Position numbers and translations under genes: made by a program. A stretch of DNA of 64,000 nt, from the NCBI GenBank assembly GCA_947259485.1, contig CAMYLU010000015.1:54266-118265 (forward strand), given 5' to 3'. The notes beneath the pieces are model-generated. The model did no database searches, was not told where the DNA came from, and saw only the letters and a program-made list of their open reading frames with translations. Numbering within the stretch: the stretch's first letter is position 1; the number at the start of each line of letters is the position of its first letter. This DNA comes from an uncultured Gammaproteobacteria bacterium (lineage in GTDB: Bacteria > Pseudomonadota > Gammaproteobacteria > GCA-001735895). Of the stretch, positions 19,670-27,443 are shown one piece after another.

Positions 19670-20068
19670 ACCTTGCTGGCACTTTGGCTTGAGCCTGTTG
19701 TTTGCAGAAACCAGGGCATCATCGAAGACGCCGTAACTGTCCGAACGCTCGATCATGGCCAGGCAACGGTCATACTGCGCATCGCGCCAATAGGTTTGTG
19801 CCAGGTAGTGCCAGCTCCAGGCATTGCGAGGCTGTATCTTGATCGCGCGTTGCAGGTAGTCAATAGCCAATTGAAACTGCTCCTCACCGAGCGCGGCGAG
19901 GGCCTGGTTCTGCAGTTCGGTAACCGGCCGGGCCTCGGCCATGCTGACTTCAATATCGTCCTGGTAACGGTTACTCGGTATCTCGGAGACGGTACAGGCA
20001 CCGACAATTAGCACTAATGAAAGTGTTGTAACACGATAAAACAAACGTAGAAGGGATGTTACTGACAT
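19667..20068 (-). CDS. TPR-containing lipoprotein
   Basis: 133 aa. A lipoprotein signal (LSLVLIVGACTVSEIP, lipobox VGAC) is followed by a tetratricopeptide pair (ALAALGEEQFQLAIDYLQRA and AWSWHYLAQTYWRDAQYDRC). It overlaps the end of the PBP1B gene by 10 bp, so it is probably an outer-membrane partner encoded with it, in the way some PBP1B enzymes work with lipoprotein cofactors; that role is inference. The last codon before the stop is outside the inverted-repeat element and the TAG stop is its terminal TAG, so the native C terminus may have been replaced. Confidence 0.8.
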   Translation of the reverse strand: MSVTSLLRLFYRVTTLSLVLIVGACTVSEIPSNRYQDDIEVSMAEARPVTELQNQALAALGEEQFQLAIDYLQRAIKIQPRNAWSWHYLAQTYWRDAQYDRCLAMIERSDSYGVFDDALVSANNRLKPKCQQG

Positions 20069-22296
20069 CGGGATCGTGTTGTCGGAATCCGATCTTTGGG
20101 AAATGGTAACAATACACTAATTGCACAGGATTGTTGGGTAATTCCGCCGTTGGCCGGATTGATATGACGCCAATCGAGACTCTCGTCCCGGCTTATCTTG
20201 AATGATTGGAATCCCTGCAGCTCCATGATGTCCGACCACAGTTTCAATGCGCCGGACGAACCGGTCAGGTTTATCGGGCTGTTGTCGTCCCGGCCCAGCC
20301 ACACTACCGACAGCAGGCGGTTCGAAAATCCGGCAAACCACGAATCACGAGCCTCGTTGGTAGTACCGGTCTTGCCAGCCAGCGTCTGCTCGGGAAATCG
20401 TTCTGCCAGGTAGCTGGCAGTGCCGCTCTCGGTGACCCCAATCATGGCACGCTGTACCTGGATCATGCCCGCCTGGTCAAACAGCTTGTGTGATTCCAGC
20501 GGCACCCGCTCCAGGGTCTGATTTTCCTGGTCAGTGACACTGCGTATCGTCGTCAACGGTGTGAAGTAGCCATTGTTGGCGATGACCTGGTACATCTGGG
20601 CTACTTCGTAAGCCGACATCGACGTGGTGCCGAGTAACATCGACGGATAAACCACGTCGTGTTTTAGCAGGTTGATCCTGGCCAGGTTATCAGCCAGCTT
20701 CTCGAGGCCACCTGCCACGCCAAGCTGGACGAAAGGCAGGTTGTAAGATCGTATAAATGCTTCGTAAAGGCTCATTTCGCCATGCAGTTCGCGGTCAAAA
20801 TTGCGCGGTTCCCAGATATTCCCATTCGACTGTTGAATACGGATTGGCTCATCCCTGACCTTGCTCGCAAGCGTTAATCCATCGTTTAACAGGCTATAAA
20901 GCAGTAACGGTTTGATCAACGACCCAATCGGACGTTGCGCCATAAGCGCGCGGTTAAATCCCGGAAAATCAGTTACTCGATCACCGATCAAGGCCTGGAT
21001 ATCGCCATTAAGGTAGTCGGCAATAACGACCGAAGCCTGCAGCTCGGGTTGATCGAAACGGCCAAGCCCGCGCGCCAGGCCACGCTCCAGGTTACGCTGC
21101 AGCAACGGGTCGAAAGCGGTAAACACGCGCAAACCGCGACGCGATAATTCAGCGCTGGAATAACTCGTCTGCAGCTGACGTTTAACCAGGTCGAGGTAGG
21201 CTGGAAAGGGATTGACCCCCGGCAGGCGTCCGACAATGCCAAGCGGCGCGGCTACAGCGCCTGCATATTCCACCTGCTCGAGCAATTCCTGCTTGAGCAT
21301 AATCTTGAGCACGAGGTTACGTCGAGACAGGGCGTTTTCAGGTGAAGTGAAGGGGTTGTAAAGAGAAGGACCCTTAACCATTCCAACCAGCAAGGCCAGG
21401 TGTTGCGCTTCCAGGCTATCGACGCTGCGACGGAATAACATGCGACTGGCCTGCGCGAAACCGTGTATGGCAATGCGCTTTTGCTGCAGCAGGAATACCT
21501 CGTTGATGTAAGCGGTAATAATCGCCTGCTTGCTGAAACGCAGCTCCAGTATCAGGGCCATGAAAGCCTCGTTAATCTTGCGTAATATCGTTTTTTCCGG
21601 GGTTAAAAACAGGTTCTTGGCCAACTGCTGGGTAATCGTGCTGCCACCCTGTACCGCCCTGCCCGCCTTCAAATTCACCAGCATTGCCCGCATGATGGCC
21701 ATTGGACTCAAACCCCAGTGCTCAAAGAACTCGCGATCTTCAACCGCAATAAGCGCCTGGATAAGGCGTTGCGGAACCTCGTCTTCGGTCAGCAGTAATC
21801 GGTCCTCGTCATTGTCCGGGTAGTAACTGCCCAGAATGACCGGAGGCAGGCGGAATATTTCCAGGTCGTCACTGCTTTTAGAGTCGGTCAGCGCCGCAAT
21901 CCGGCCCTGGTCGAAAAATGCCTGCACCAACCTCGAACCCTGAAACCGGCTGCCGAATTCAAATGGGCGGGTATTCAGTTCGAGCGACGCTCCCAGCAAT
22001 CGATATTGTCCGGGCAGCGGTTCAGATTCAACGGCGAGGTAACTTGATAGCTCCAGTTCATAAATCAGCTGGTCCCGCGTGAGTGCCAGGCCGGGATAAA
22101 GTTCCAGCGCCCTGGCAAAGACCCGTGATGGCAATGCCCAGGTATCATCTTCAAAACGGCCGTTGATAAGGTGATTCAGGTATCCGAGGTATATCGCAAA
22201 CGCCGCAACCAGAACCAGTGCCACAATCGAGAAGTACTTTCTCTTATGCGAGGGCCTGGTGGATTTTGACTTTTTGCGTTTTGACTTAGGTGGCAT
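20059..22296 (-). CDS. mrcB: Penicillin-binding protein 1B (bifunctional peptidoglycan glycosyltransferase/transpeptidase)
   Basis: 745 aa. A basic cytoplasmic tail, one membrane helix (YFSIVALVLVAAFAIYLGYL), then a UB2H-like region. The glycosyltransferase 51 domain has catalytic VEDREFFEHWG and GGSTITQQLAKNLFL. The transpeptidase domain has SLIK (active-site Ser), SYN and KTGTTNEARDSWFAGF. It polymerises and cross-links peptidoglycan at the inner membrane. Length and N-terminal layout point to the 1B rather than the 1A class. Confidence 0.94.
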   Translation of the reverse strand: MPPKSKRKKSKSTRPSHKRKYFSIVALVLVAAFAIYLGYLNHLINGRFEDDTWALPSRVFARALELYPGLALTRDQLIYELELSSYLAVESEPLPGQYRLLGASLELNTRPFEFGSRFQGSRLVQAFFDQGRIAALTDSKSSDDLEIFRLPPVILGSYYPDNDEDRLLLTEDEVPQRLIQALIAVEDREFFEHWGLSPMAIMRAMLVNLKAGRAVQGGSTITQQLAKNLFLTPEKTILRKINEAFMALILELRFSKQAIITAYINEVFLLQQKRIAIHGFAQASRMLFRRSVDSLEAQHLALLVGMVKGPSLYNPFTSPENALSRRNLVLKIMLKQELLEQVEYAGAVAAPLGIVGRLPGVNPFPAYLDLVKRQLQTSYSSAELSRRGLRVFTAFDPLLQRNLERGLARGLGRFDQPELQASVVIADYLNGDIQALIGDRVTDFPGFNRALMAQRPIGSLIKPLLLYSLLNDGLTLASKVRDEPIRIQQSNGNIWEPRNFDRELHGEMSLYEAFIRSYNLPFVQLGVAGGLEKLADNLARINLLKHDVVYPSMLLGTTSMSAYEVAQMYQVIANNGYFTPLTTIRSVTDQENQTLERVPLESHKLFDQAGMIQVQRAMIGVTESGTASYLAERFPEQTLAGKTGTTNEARDSWFAGFSNRLLSVVWLGRDDNSPINLTGSSGALKLWSDIMELQGFQSFKISRDESLDWRHINPANGGITQQSCAISVLLPFPKDRIPTTRSRCQ

Positions 22297-22320
22297 CGCC
22301 GTGCCGCTTCAGCTGCGCGA

Positions 22321-23385
22321 TTATCCTTGTTTCCGCTTGGCCTTGACCGCATCGGCAAGTTCGTGCAGCAATTTCTCTGAATCTTCCCATCCAATACAGG
22401 CATCGGTAATACTTTGGCCATAAGTCAGTTTAGCGCCCTCCGCAAAATCCTGCCGTCCTTCGACCAGATGCGATTCAATCATCAGGCCAAAGATATTGTC
22501 CTGACCGGTTTTGATTTGATGGATGATGTCACGGCAGACTTCGACCTGCTTGTGAAACTGTTTTTGACTATTGGCATGGCTGGTATCGATCATCAGGCGG
22601 GGATTCAGCCCGGATGCTTCAAGCCTCGCAGTCACACCGGCCACGCTGACGCGATCATAATTGGGGCGGTCACTGCCACCACGCAAAATAACATGGGTGT
22701 AGTCATTGCCGGCGGTGGTGAAAATAGCCGAATGTCCTTGCAGTGTAATCGAGATGAAATGGTGTGAGCCCTGGGCGGCGCCCATCGCGTCTATTGCAAC
22801 CTGTACGCCGCCGTCAGTGCCATTTTTAAATCCCACCGGGCAGGAAAGACCCGAGGCCAGTTCACGGTGTCCCTGGCTTTCGGTTGTGCGTGCACCGATA
22901 GCGCCCCAGCAGACCAGGTCGGAAATGTATTGCGGACTGATCAGGTCAAGGTACTCGTGCCCCGCGGGCACACCTTTATCAGCGAGGCTCAGCAACAGTT
23001 CACGTGCCTTGCGTACGCCCTTGTTGATATGGAAACTTCCGTCCAGGTCGGGATCATTAATCAGGCCTTTCCAGCCGACCGTGGTACGGGGTTTTTCAAA
23101 ATAAACCCGCATGACGATAATCAGTTCGCCCTTGAGTTCATCCATCAGCTTGCGCAAACGATCGGCATATTCATGCGCCGCATCGGTATCGTGAATCGAG
23201 CAGGGGCCGATAATGACCACCAGGCGATCGTCCTTACCGTCCAGCACGTCGTAAATTTGTTGACGCGTTTCGGCAACCGTGTTCGCGGCCTGTTCCGACA
23301 AGGGCAGTTCCTGCATCAGCGCCTCCGGAGTCTGAATTTCCTTGGTGCCGATGATGCGCAGGTCTTTGGTTTGAGGCATGGTCAT
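22321..23385 (-). CDS. aroG: 3-deoxy-7-phosphoheptulonate synthase, class I (AroG/F/H type)
   Basis: 354 aa, the first enzyme of the shikimate pathway, condensing phosphoenolpyruvate and erythrose-4-phosphate. Signature segments: VVIIGPCSIHD, RVYFEKPRTTVGWKGLINDP, GARTTESQGHRE and SHANSQKQ. The N-terminal extension before the barrel is the part that binds feedback-inhibiting aromatic amino acids in this class. I cannot tell from sequence alone which of Phe, Tyr or Trp inhibits it. Confidence 0.93.
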   Translation of the reverse strand: MTMPQTKDLRIIGTKEIQTPEALMQELPLSEQAANTVAETRQQIYDVLDGKDDRLVVIIGPCSIHDTDAAHEYADRLRKLMDELKGELIIVMRVYFEKPRTTVGWKGLINDPDLDGSFHINKGVRKARELLLSLADKGVPAGHEYLDLISPQYISDLVCWGAIGARTTESQGHRELASGLSCPVGFKNGTDGGVQVAIDAMGAAQGSHHFISITLQGHSAIFTTAGNDYTHVILRGGSDRPNYDRVSVAGVTARLEASGLNPRLMIDTSHANSQKQFHKQVEVCRDIIHQIKTGQDNIFGLMIESHLVEGRQDFAEGAKLTYGQSITDACIGWEDSEKLLHELADAVKAKRKQG

Positions 23386-23448
23386 GTTGGTGTCTTTCCG
23401 ATGCAGCTATCTATTTGAAAAAAGGCGGTATTCTTAACTATTGAAGGC

Positions 23449-24450
23449 TCAATTGCCAGTAGTAAATGATTTCAGCAAGGTCCTGGTCTGCTTTGCCCTG
23501 AGGCGTGGACCGAACTGGGTAACAATCTTTGCCGATGCCAATGACGCCAGGTCCCCTGACTGGTGAAAACTCATACCCTCGGATAACCCGTATAGAAAAG
23601 CACCGGCAAACATGTCACCTGCACCCAGCGTATCAACAGCCTGCACCGGTTTAGGCTGGATTTCGATTAACGCGACACCGTCGAACAGCAGGGCCCCGTC
23701 CTTGCCCCGTGTAATCGCGAAACTGCGCGATATTTTCTTGAACAGCTGCACGGCTTCATCGAGATTATCGGTTCCGGCCAACTCCATGGCTTCGTCCTCG
23801 TTGGCAAACAGCAGGTCGACTCGATCACCGATCATGGCCTCGATCGATTCGCGAAAAAACTTGACCATGTTGGGGTCCGAGAGCGTCAACGAGGTTTTTA
23901 TCTCATGGGATTCGGCGATTCGGCGTGCTTCAATGGCAGCATCCCGGGTACTATCGTCACTCGCCAGGTATCCCTCGATATAGATATATTCGGACATTTT
24001 AATCGCCTCGGTGTCGATGTCGTCTGTATCGAGTTCGGCACTCACCCCGAGGAAAGTATTCATGGTGCGGTCGGCGTCAGGGGTGACAAACACCAGGCAT
24101 TTGCCGGTAATGCCCGGCGGTAGTGGCTTGAAATCGAGATTCGAATTGACACCCGAATCATGCAGATCCCGGGCAAATACCTGCCCGGTCATATCATTTG
24201 ATACGCGGCAGTCGAGATGGGTTCTGGCACCCATTTGCGCGAGCGCAATAATCGTGTTTGCCGCTGAACCCCCGCAGGCCATGCTTTCGTGCGATTCACC
24301 GAGTTGGGCTATCAGGCTGTTCTGACGTTGTTCATCGATAAGCGTCATGACACCCTTATCAATATTCAGCTCCTGAAGTTTGTGGGCTGTGGCGTGATAC
24401 TCGATATCGACCAGTGCATTGCCAATCGCGTATACATCAAATTTTTTCAT
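23449..24450 (-). CDS. PfkB-family sugar/nucleoside kinase (adenosine kinase-like)
   Basis: 333 aa ribokinase-fold enzyme. The N-terminal signature is GGSAANTIIALAQMGA and the C-terminal PfkB signature with catalytic Asp is DTLGAGDMFAGAFLYGL. The start MKKFDVYAIGNALVDIEY and overall pattern resemble bacterial adenosine kinase-like members. AAGGA precedes the ATG. It phosphorylates a nucleoside or sugar; the precise substrate cannot be fixed from sequence. Confidence 0.87.
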   Translation of the reverse strand: MKKFDVYAIGNALVDIEYHATAHKLQELNIDKGVMTLIDEQRQNSLIAQLGESHESMACGGSAANTIIALAQMGARTHLDCRVSNDMTGQVFARDLHDSGVNSNLDFKPLPPGITGKCLVFVTPDADRTMNTFLGVSAELDTDDIDTEAIKMSEYIYIEGYLASDDSTRDAAIEARRIAESHEIKTSLTLSDPNMVKFFRESIEAMIGDRVDLLFANEDEAMELAGTDNLDEAVQLFKKISRSFAITRGKDGALLFDGVALIEIQPKPVQAVDTLGAGDMFAGAFLYGLSEGMSFHQSGDLASLASAKIVTQFGPRLRAKQTRTLLKSFTTGN

Positions 24451-24634
24451 AAATGTCCTTCAATCAGTAGTTTATTCTGGGCAGTTTACCCGTCTTGTCA
24501 GCTTGCTAGGATAATCTTTTGATTACTCGGTGAAAACAAAATTAATCCCGAGATATTCACCATTTATCCTTTTCAAAGTTCGAAAAAACGTCTATATATA
24601 TAGTTCGTTACTTGTCAAAACGGGGGTCTTGATA

Positions 24635-24829
24635 ATGTATCGCATTGAAACTACCGACCCAATTACCGGAAAAACAGTGGAGCATTTAGTCGACATGCCG
24701 TACGTCATTGAAAACGATAATGACGACAGCCTGGTAATTTATTTTGAGTCTGAAATTAACCGCGATTTGTATTTGCAAAACCCAGCCGAACACAGGCTTC
24801 AGCACTATAAAAAGTATAACGGAAACTGA
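24635..24829 (+). CDS. Hypothetical 64-aa acidic protein
   Basis: Starts at ATG 24635 with GGGGGT about 8 bases upstream and ends just before a strong Rho-independent terminator, so it is very likely expressed. The sequence MYRIETTDPITGKTVEHLVD is followed by acidic ENDNDDSLVIYFE and a Tyr-rich tail. No membrane segment or known family. The in-frame region upstream to 24530 has no ribosome-binding site and is excluded. Confidence 0.65.
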   Translation: MYRIETTDPITGKTVEHLVDMPYVIENDNDDSLVIYFESEINRDLYLQNPAEHRLQHYKKYNGN

Positions 24830-24847
24830 GCTTGTTCAGCTTGAAAA

Positions 24848-24873
24848 AAACCACCCTCTCGGTGGTTTTTTTT
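24848..24873 (+). terminator. Rho-independent terminator
   Basis: AAACCACC and GGTGGTTT form an 8-bp stem around CTCTC, followed by a T-run of eight. An A-run on the other side means it can also terminate in reverse. It closes the 64-aa gene and insulates the rubrerythrin operon. Confidence 0.9.
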
Positions 24874-24987
24874 AAATCTCGTAAATAGTTAAATTCAATT
24901 AATTACATAAACAAAATTAACTTCATTTATACAACAGAATTGCTACTATGCCCCCCCGAAACGTTAAATAACTCAACTGGAGGCATC

Positions 24988-25407
24988 ATGTCCCTGAAAG
25001 GATCTAAAACCGAACAAAACTTGAAAGACGCTTTTGCTGGTGAATCACAGGCTAATCGCCGTTACCTGTATTTTGCCGCCAAAGCCGACGTTGAAGGCTT
25101 CAACGATGTCTCAGCGGTGTTTCGTTCTACTGCTGAGGGTGAAACCGGCCATGCGCACGGACACCTCGAGTACCTCGAGGAAGTTGGCGACCCTGCAACC
25201 GGTCTGCCCATTGGCAGCACCGAGGACAACCTGAAGGCTTCGATTGCCGGTGAGACCCACGAATACACCGACATGTATCCAGGTATGGCTAAATCTGCTC
25301 GCGACGAAGGTTTTGACGAAATCGCCGACTGGTTTGAAACGCTGGCAAAAGCAGAGCGTTCGCACGCTAATCGCTTTCAGAAAGCACTCGATAACCTCGA
25401 CGCTTAA
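24988..25407 (+). CDS. Rubrerythrin-like diiron protein
   Basis: 139 aa, four-helix ferritin-like protein with ExxH metal motifs: [51 protein letters not shown] and [12 protein letters not shown]. The C-terminal rubredoxin Cys4 domain of classical rubrerythrin is missing, so it needs another electron donor. TGGAGG precedes the ATG at 24988. It is first in an operon with an Fe-S protein and a DUF3501 protein, consistent with peroxide handling. Confidence 0.93.
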   Translation: MSLKGSKTEQNLKDAFAGESQANRRYLYFAAKADVEGFNDVSAVFRSTAEGETGHAHGHLEYLEEVGDPATGLPIGSTEDNLKASIAGETHEYTDMYPGMAKSARDEGFDEIADWFETLAKAERSHANRFQKALDNLDA

Positions 25408-25417
25408 TCCTTCTCGG

Positions 25418-25443
25418 AATCCGGATCCTTCGGGGTCCGGATT
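25418..25443 (+). promoter_or_regulatory. UUCG-capped hairpin between the rubrerythrin and Fe-S protein genes
   Basis: AATCCGGA pairs with TCCGGATT and the stem extends by three more pairs (one T-G) to a C(TTCG)G tetraloop, 11 pairs in all. It lies 10 bases after the rubrerythrin stop. The T-run is poor, so it should act as a partial terminator or mRNA 3'-end protector that keeps rubrerythrin mRNA in excess over the downstream genes. Confidence 0.6.
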
Positions 25444-25461
25444 TCATTCAAGGAAACATAA

Positions 25462-26799
25462 ATGGCAACTGAATCTCGCGAGGGTAGCCTAGAGGCGCCT
25501 ACCCGACATCCACTCGGCCAAAATCAACCCGGCTTTTACGACGCCGGAGCACTCTTTGAAGAGCTTGAGCGTGTCTACGATATTTGCCACGGCTGTCGCC
25601 GCTGTGTCAGCCTGTGCAACGCATTCCCGACTCTGTTCGACCTGGTCGACGAATCCGAGACATTCGAGGTCGACGGCGTCGATAAGGCAGATTACTGGAA
25701 AGTTGTCGACCAGTGCTATCTCTGCGACCTCTGCTATCTGACCAAGTGCCCTTATGTTCCGCCCCATGAGTGGAACGTTGACTTTCCGCACCTGATGTTG
25801 CGCGCTAAGGCAATCGGTTACAAACAGGGCCGAGCTAAACTACGCGACAAGCTGGTCACTTCCACCGATCGCATCGGCAGCCTTGCCAGCATCCCGATCG
25901 TGGTCAGCGTAGTTAACGCCGTTAACAATAATGAACACACCCGCGCTCTACTGGAGTCTTCACTCGGAATAGCGGCCGAGGCACGTTTGCCAAAATATCA
26001 CAGTAAAACCTTGAGCAAGCGCACCTCCAGTCACAAACCCGCCGATGTCGAAATCCAGGCCACCGATAAAACCCGCGGCAAGGTCGCTATCTTCGCTACC
26101 TGTTACGGCGAGTATAACGAACCCCTGCTGGGCGAAGACCTGCTTGCCGTTTTCGAACATAACGGCATCCCCACCATGGTGGTAAAGAATACGGTTTGCT
26201 GCGGTATGCCAAAACTGGAGCTGGGCGATCTTGACGCGGTCGAAAGTTTAAAAAATCACAATATACCGCTGCTGGCCAGGCTGGTTAACGAGGGCTGGGA
26301 TATTATTTCACCGGTTCCCTCCTGCACCCTGCAGTTCAAACAGGAATTGCCGCTGATGTTCCCCGAAGATGCAGCAGTGTCAAAGGTACAGGCAGCTTTT
26401 TTCGATCCCTTCGAATACCTGGCGTTGCGTAACAAGGCAGGATTGCTAAACACCGAATTCAAAAACAGTATCGGCAAGATCAGTTATCACGTCGCCTGCC
26501 ATCAACGAGTGCAGCGTATTGGCATGAAAACGCGCGATATACTGGGATTAATTCCCGATACCGAGATTGACACGATCGAACGCTGCTCGGGACATGATGG
26601 TACCTATGCAATAAAGCAGGAATTTCACCAGGCGTCGATGAAGATCGCCAAACCCGTGGTCAATCGCGTGCAAAAAGCGGAGCCTGACGCATACGCCAGT
26701 GATTGTCCCATGGCCGGTCACCAGATCTCAGCAGGGCTCGATGATGGTAGCAACACTGAACACCCTATCAGCCTGTTACGACAGGCTTACGGAATATAA
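25462..26799 (+). CDS. GlpC/HdrB-like iron-sulfur protein (two 4Fe-4S motifs and CCG domains)
   Basis: 445 aa. Two ferredoxin-type cysteine sets are near residues 45-100 (CHGCRRCVSLCNAFP and CYLCDLCYLTKCPYVPP). Two CCG-type segments follow in the C-terminal half (NTVCCGMPKLELGD and CHQRVQRIG through RCSGHDGTYAIK). This is the layout of glycerol-3-phosphate dehydrogenase subunit C and heterodisulfide reductase-like electron carriers. No flavoprotein dehydrogenase gene is adjacent. Its partners are the diiron protein upstream and DUF3501 downstream, so it may feed electrons to the rubrerythrin. That role is inferred. Confidence 0.9.
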   Translation: MATESREGSLEAPTRHPLGQNQPGFYDAGALFEELERVYDICHGCRRCVSLCNAFPTLFDLVDESETFEVDGVDKADYWKVVDQCYLCDLCYLTKCPYVPPHEWNVDFPHLMLRAKAIGYKQGRAKLRDKLVTSTDRIGSLASIPIVVSVVNAVNNNEHTRALLESSLGIAAEARLPKYHSKTLSKRTSSHKPADVEIQATDKTRGKVAIFATCYGEYNEPLLGEDLLAVFEHNGIPTMVVKNTVCCGMPKLELGDLDAVESLKNHNIPLLARLVNEGWDIISPVPSCTLQFKQELPLMFPEDAAVSKVQAAFFDPFEYLALRNKAGLLNTEFKNSIGKISYHVACHQRVQRIGMKTRDILGLIPDTEIDTIERCSGHDGTYAIKQEFHQASMKIAKPVVNRVQKAEPDAYASDCPMAGHQISAGLDDGSNTEHPISLLRQAYGI

Positions 26800-27398
26800 T
26801 GATGGAAATGACTATGAGTAATCCTATCACTCGCGACGATTTAATGAGCCTGGAGCAGTATGCCGAAAAACGCGGCGAGTTCCGCCAACAGGTCTTGCTT
26901 CACAAGAAACACCGCCAGGTAGCACTCGGCCCAAATGCCACCCTCTATTTTGAAGACCGCCTCACCTTGCTCTACCAGATCCAGGAAATGCTGCGCATCG
27001 AGAAAGTGTTTGAAGCCGATGGTATCAACGAGGAACTGGAAGCCTATAATCCGCTGGTTCCAAGCGGCAGCAATTTCAAGGCCACATTCATGATCGAGTA
27101 TCCCGACCCGGTTATCCGCGCGGCACAACTCGAAAAGCTGCTGGGTATAGAAGACCTCCTCTGGATGCAGGTCGGAGACCACGACAAAATCTGGTCTATC
27201 GCGGACGAGGATCTAGAGAGAGCCACCGACACCAAGACTTCCGCTGTGCACTTTGTGCGCTTCGAAATTAGTGATGAAATGGCACAGGAATTAAAAGCAG
27301 GTGCGAAATGGAACATCGGAGTTCAACATCCAGTCTACAGTTATGACCTGGATATTGTGGATGAAACCAGGGCCTCGTTACTAAACGACCTCGACTAG
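26799..27398 (+). CDS. DUF3501 family protein
   Basis: 199 aa, soluble, no cysteine cluster. Segments such as HRQVALGPNATLYFEDRLTL and NPLVPSGSNFKATFMIEYPD match the DUF3501 family, which I know mainly from this gene neighbourhood (rubrerythrin, Fe-S protein, DUF3501). The start overlaps the upstream stop by one base (TAATG). An internal ATG at 26814 is an alternative start. Biochemical role unknown. Confidence 0.88.
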   Translation: MMEMTMSNPITRDDLMSLEQYAEKRGEFRQQVLLHKKHRQVALGPNATLYFEDRLTLLYQIQEMLRIEKVFEADGINEELEAYNPLVPSGSNFKATFMIEYPDPVIRAAQLEKLLGIEDLLWMQVGDHDKIWSIADEDLERATDTKTSAVHFVRFEISDEMAQELKAGAKWNIGVQHPVYSYDLDIVDETRASLLNDLD

Positions 27399-27443
27399 AG
27401 ACTCCTTATCAAGGTGGCGAAATTTACCCGGTAACCAGGCGCT

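Noticed and set aside
19381..20011. Open frames of 113 and 199 residues crossing the inverted-repeat element
   Set aside because: They arise from the palindromic sequence, run on both strands over the same bases, and overlap the TPR lipoprotein gene in other frames. No ribosome-binding site or family match.
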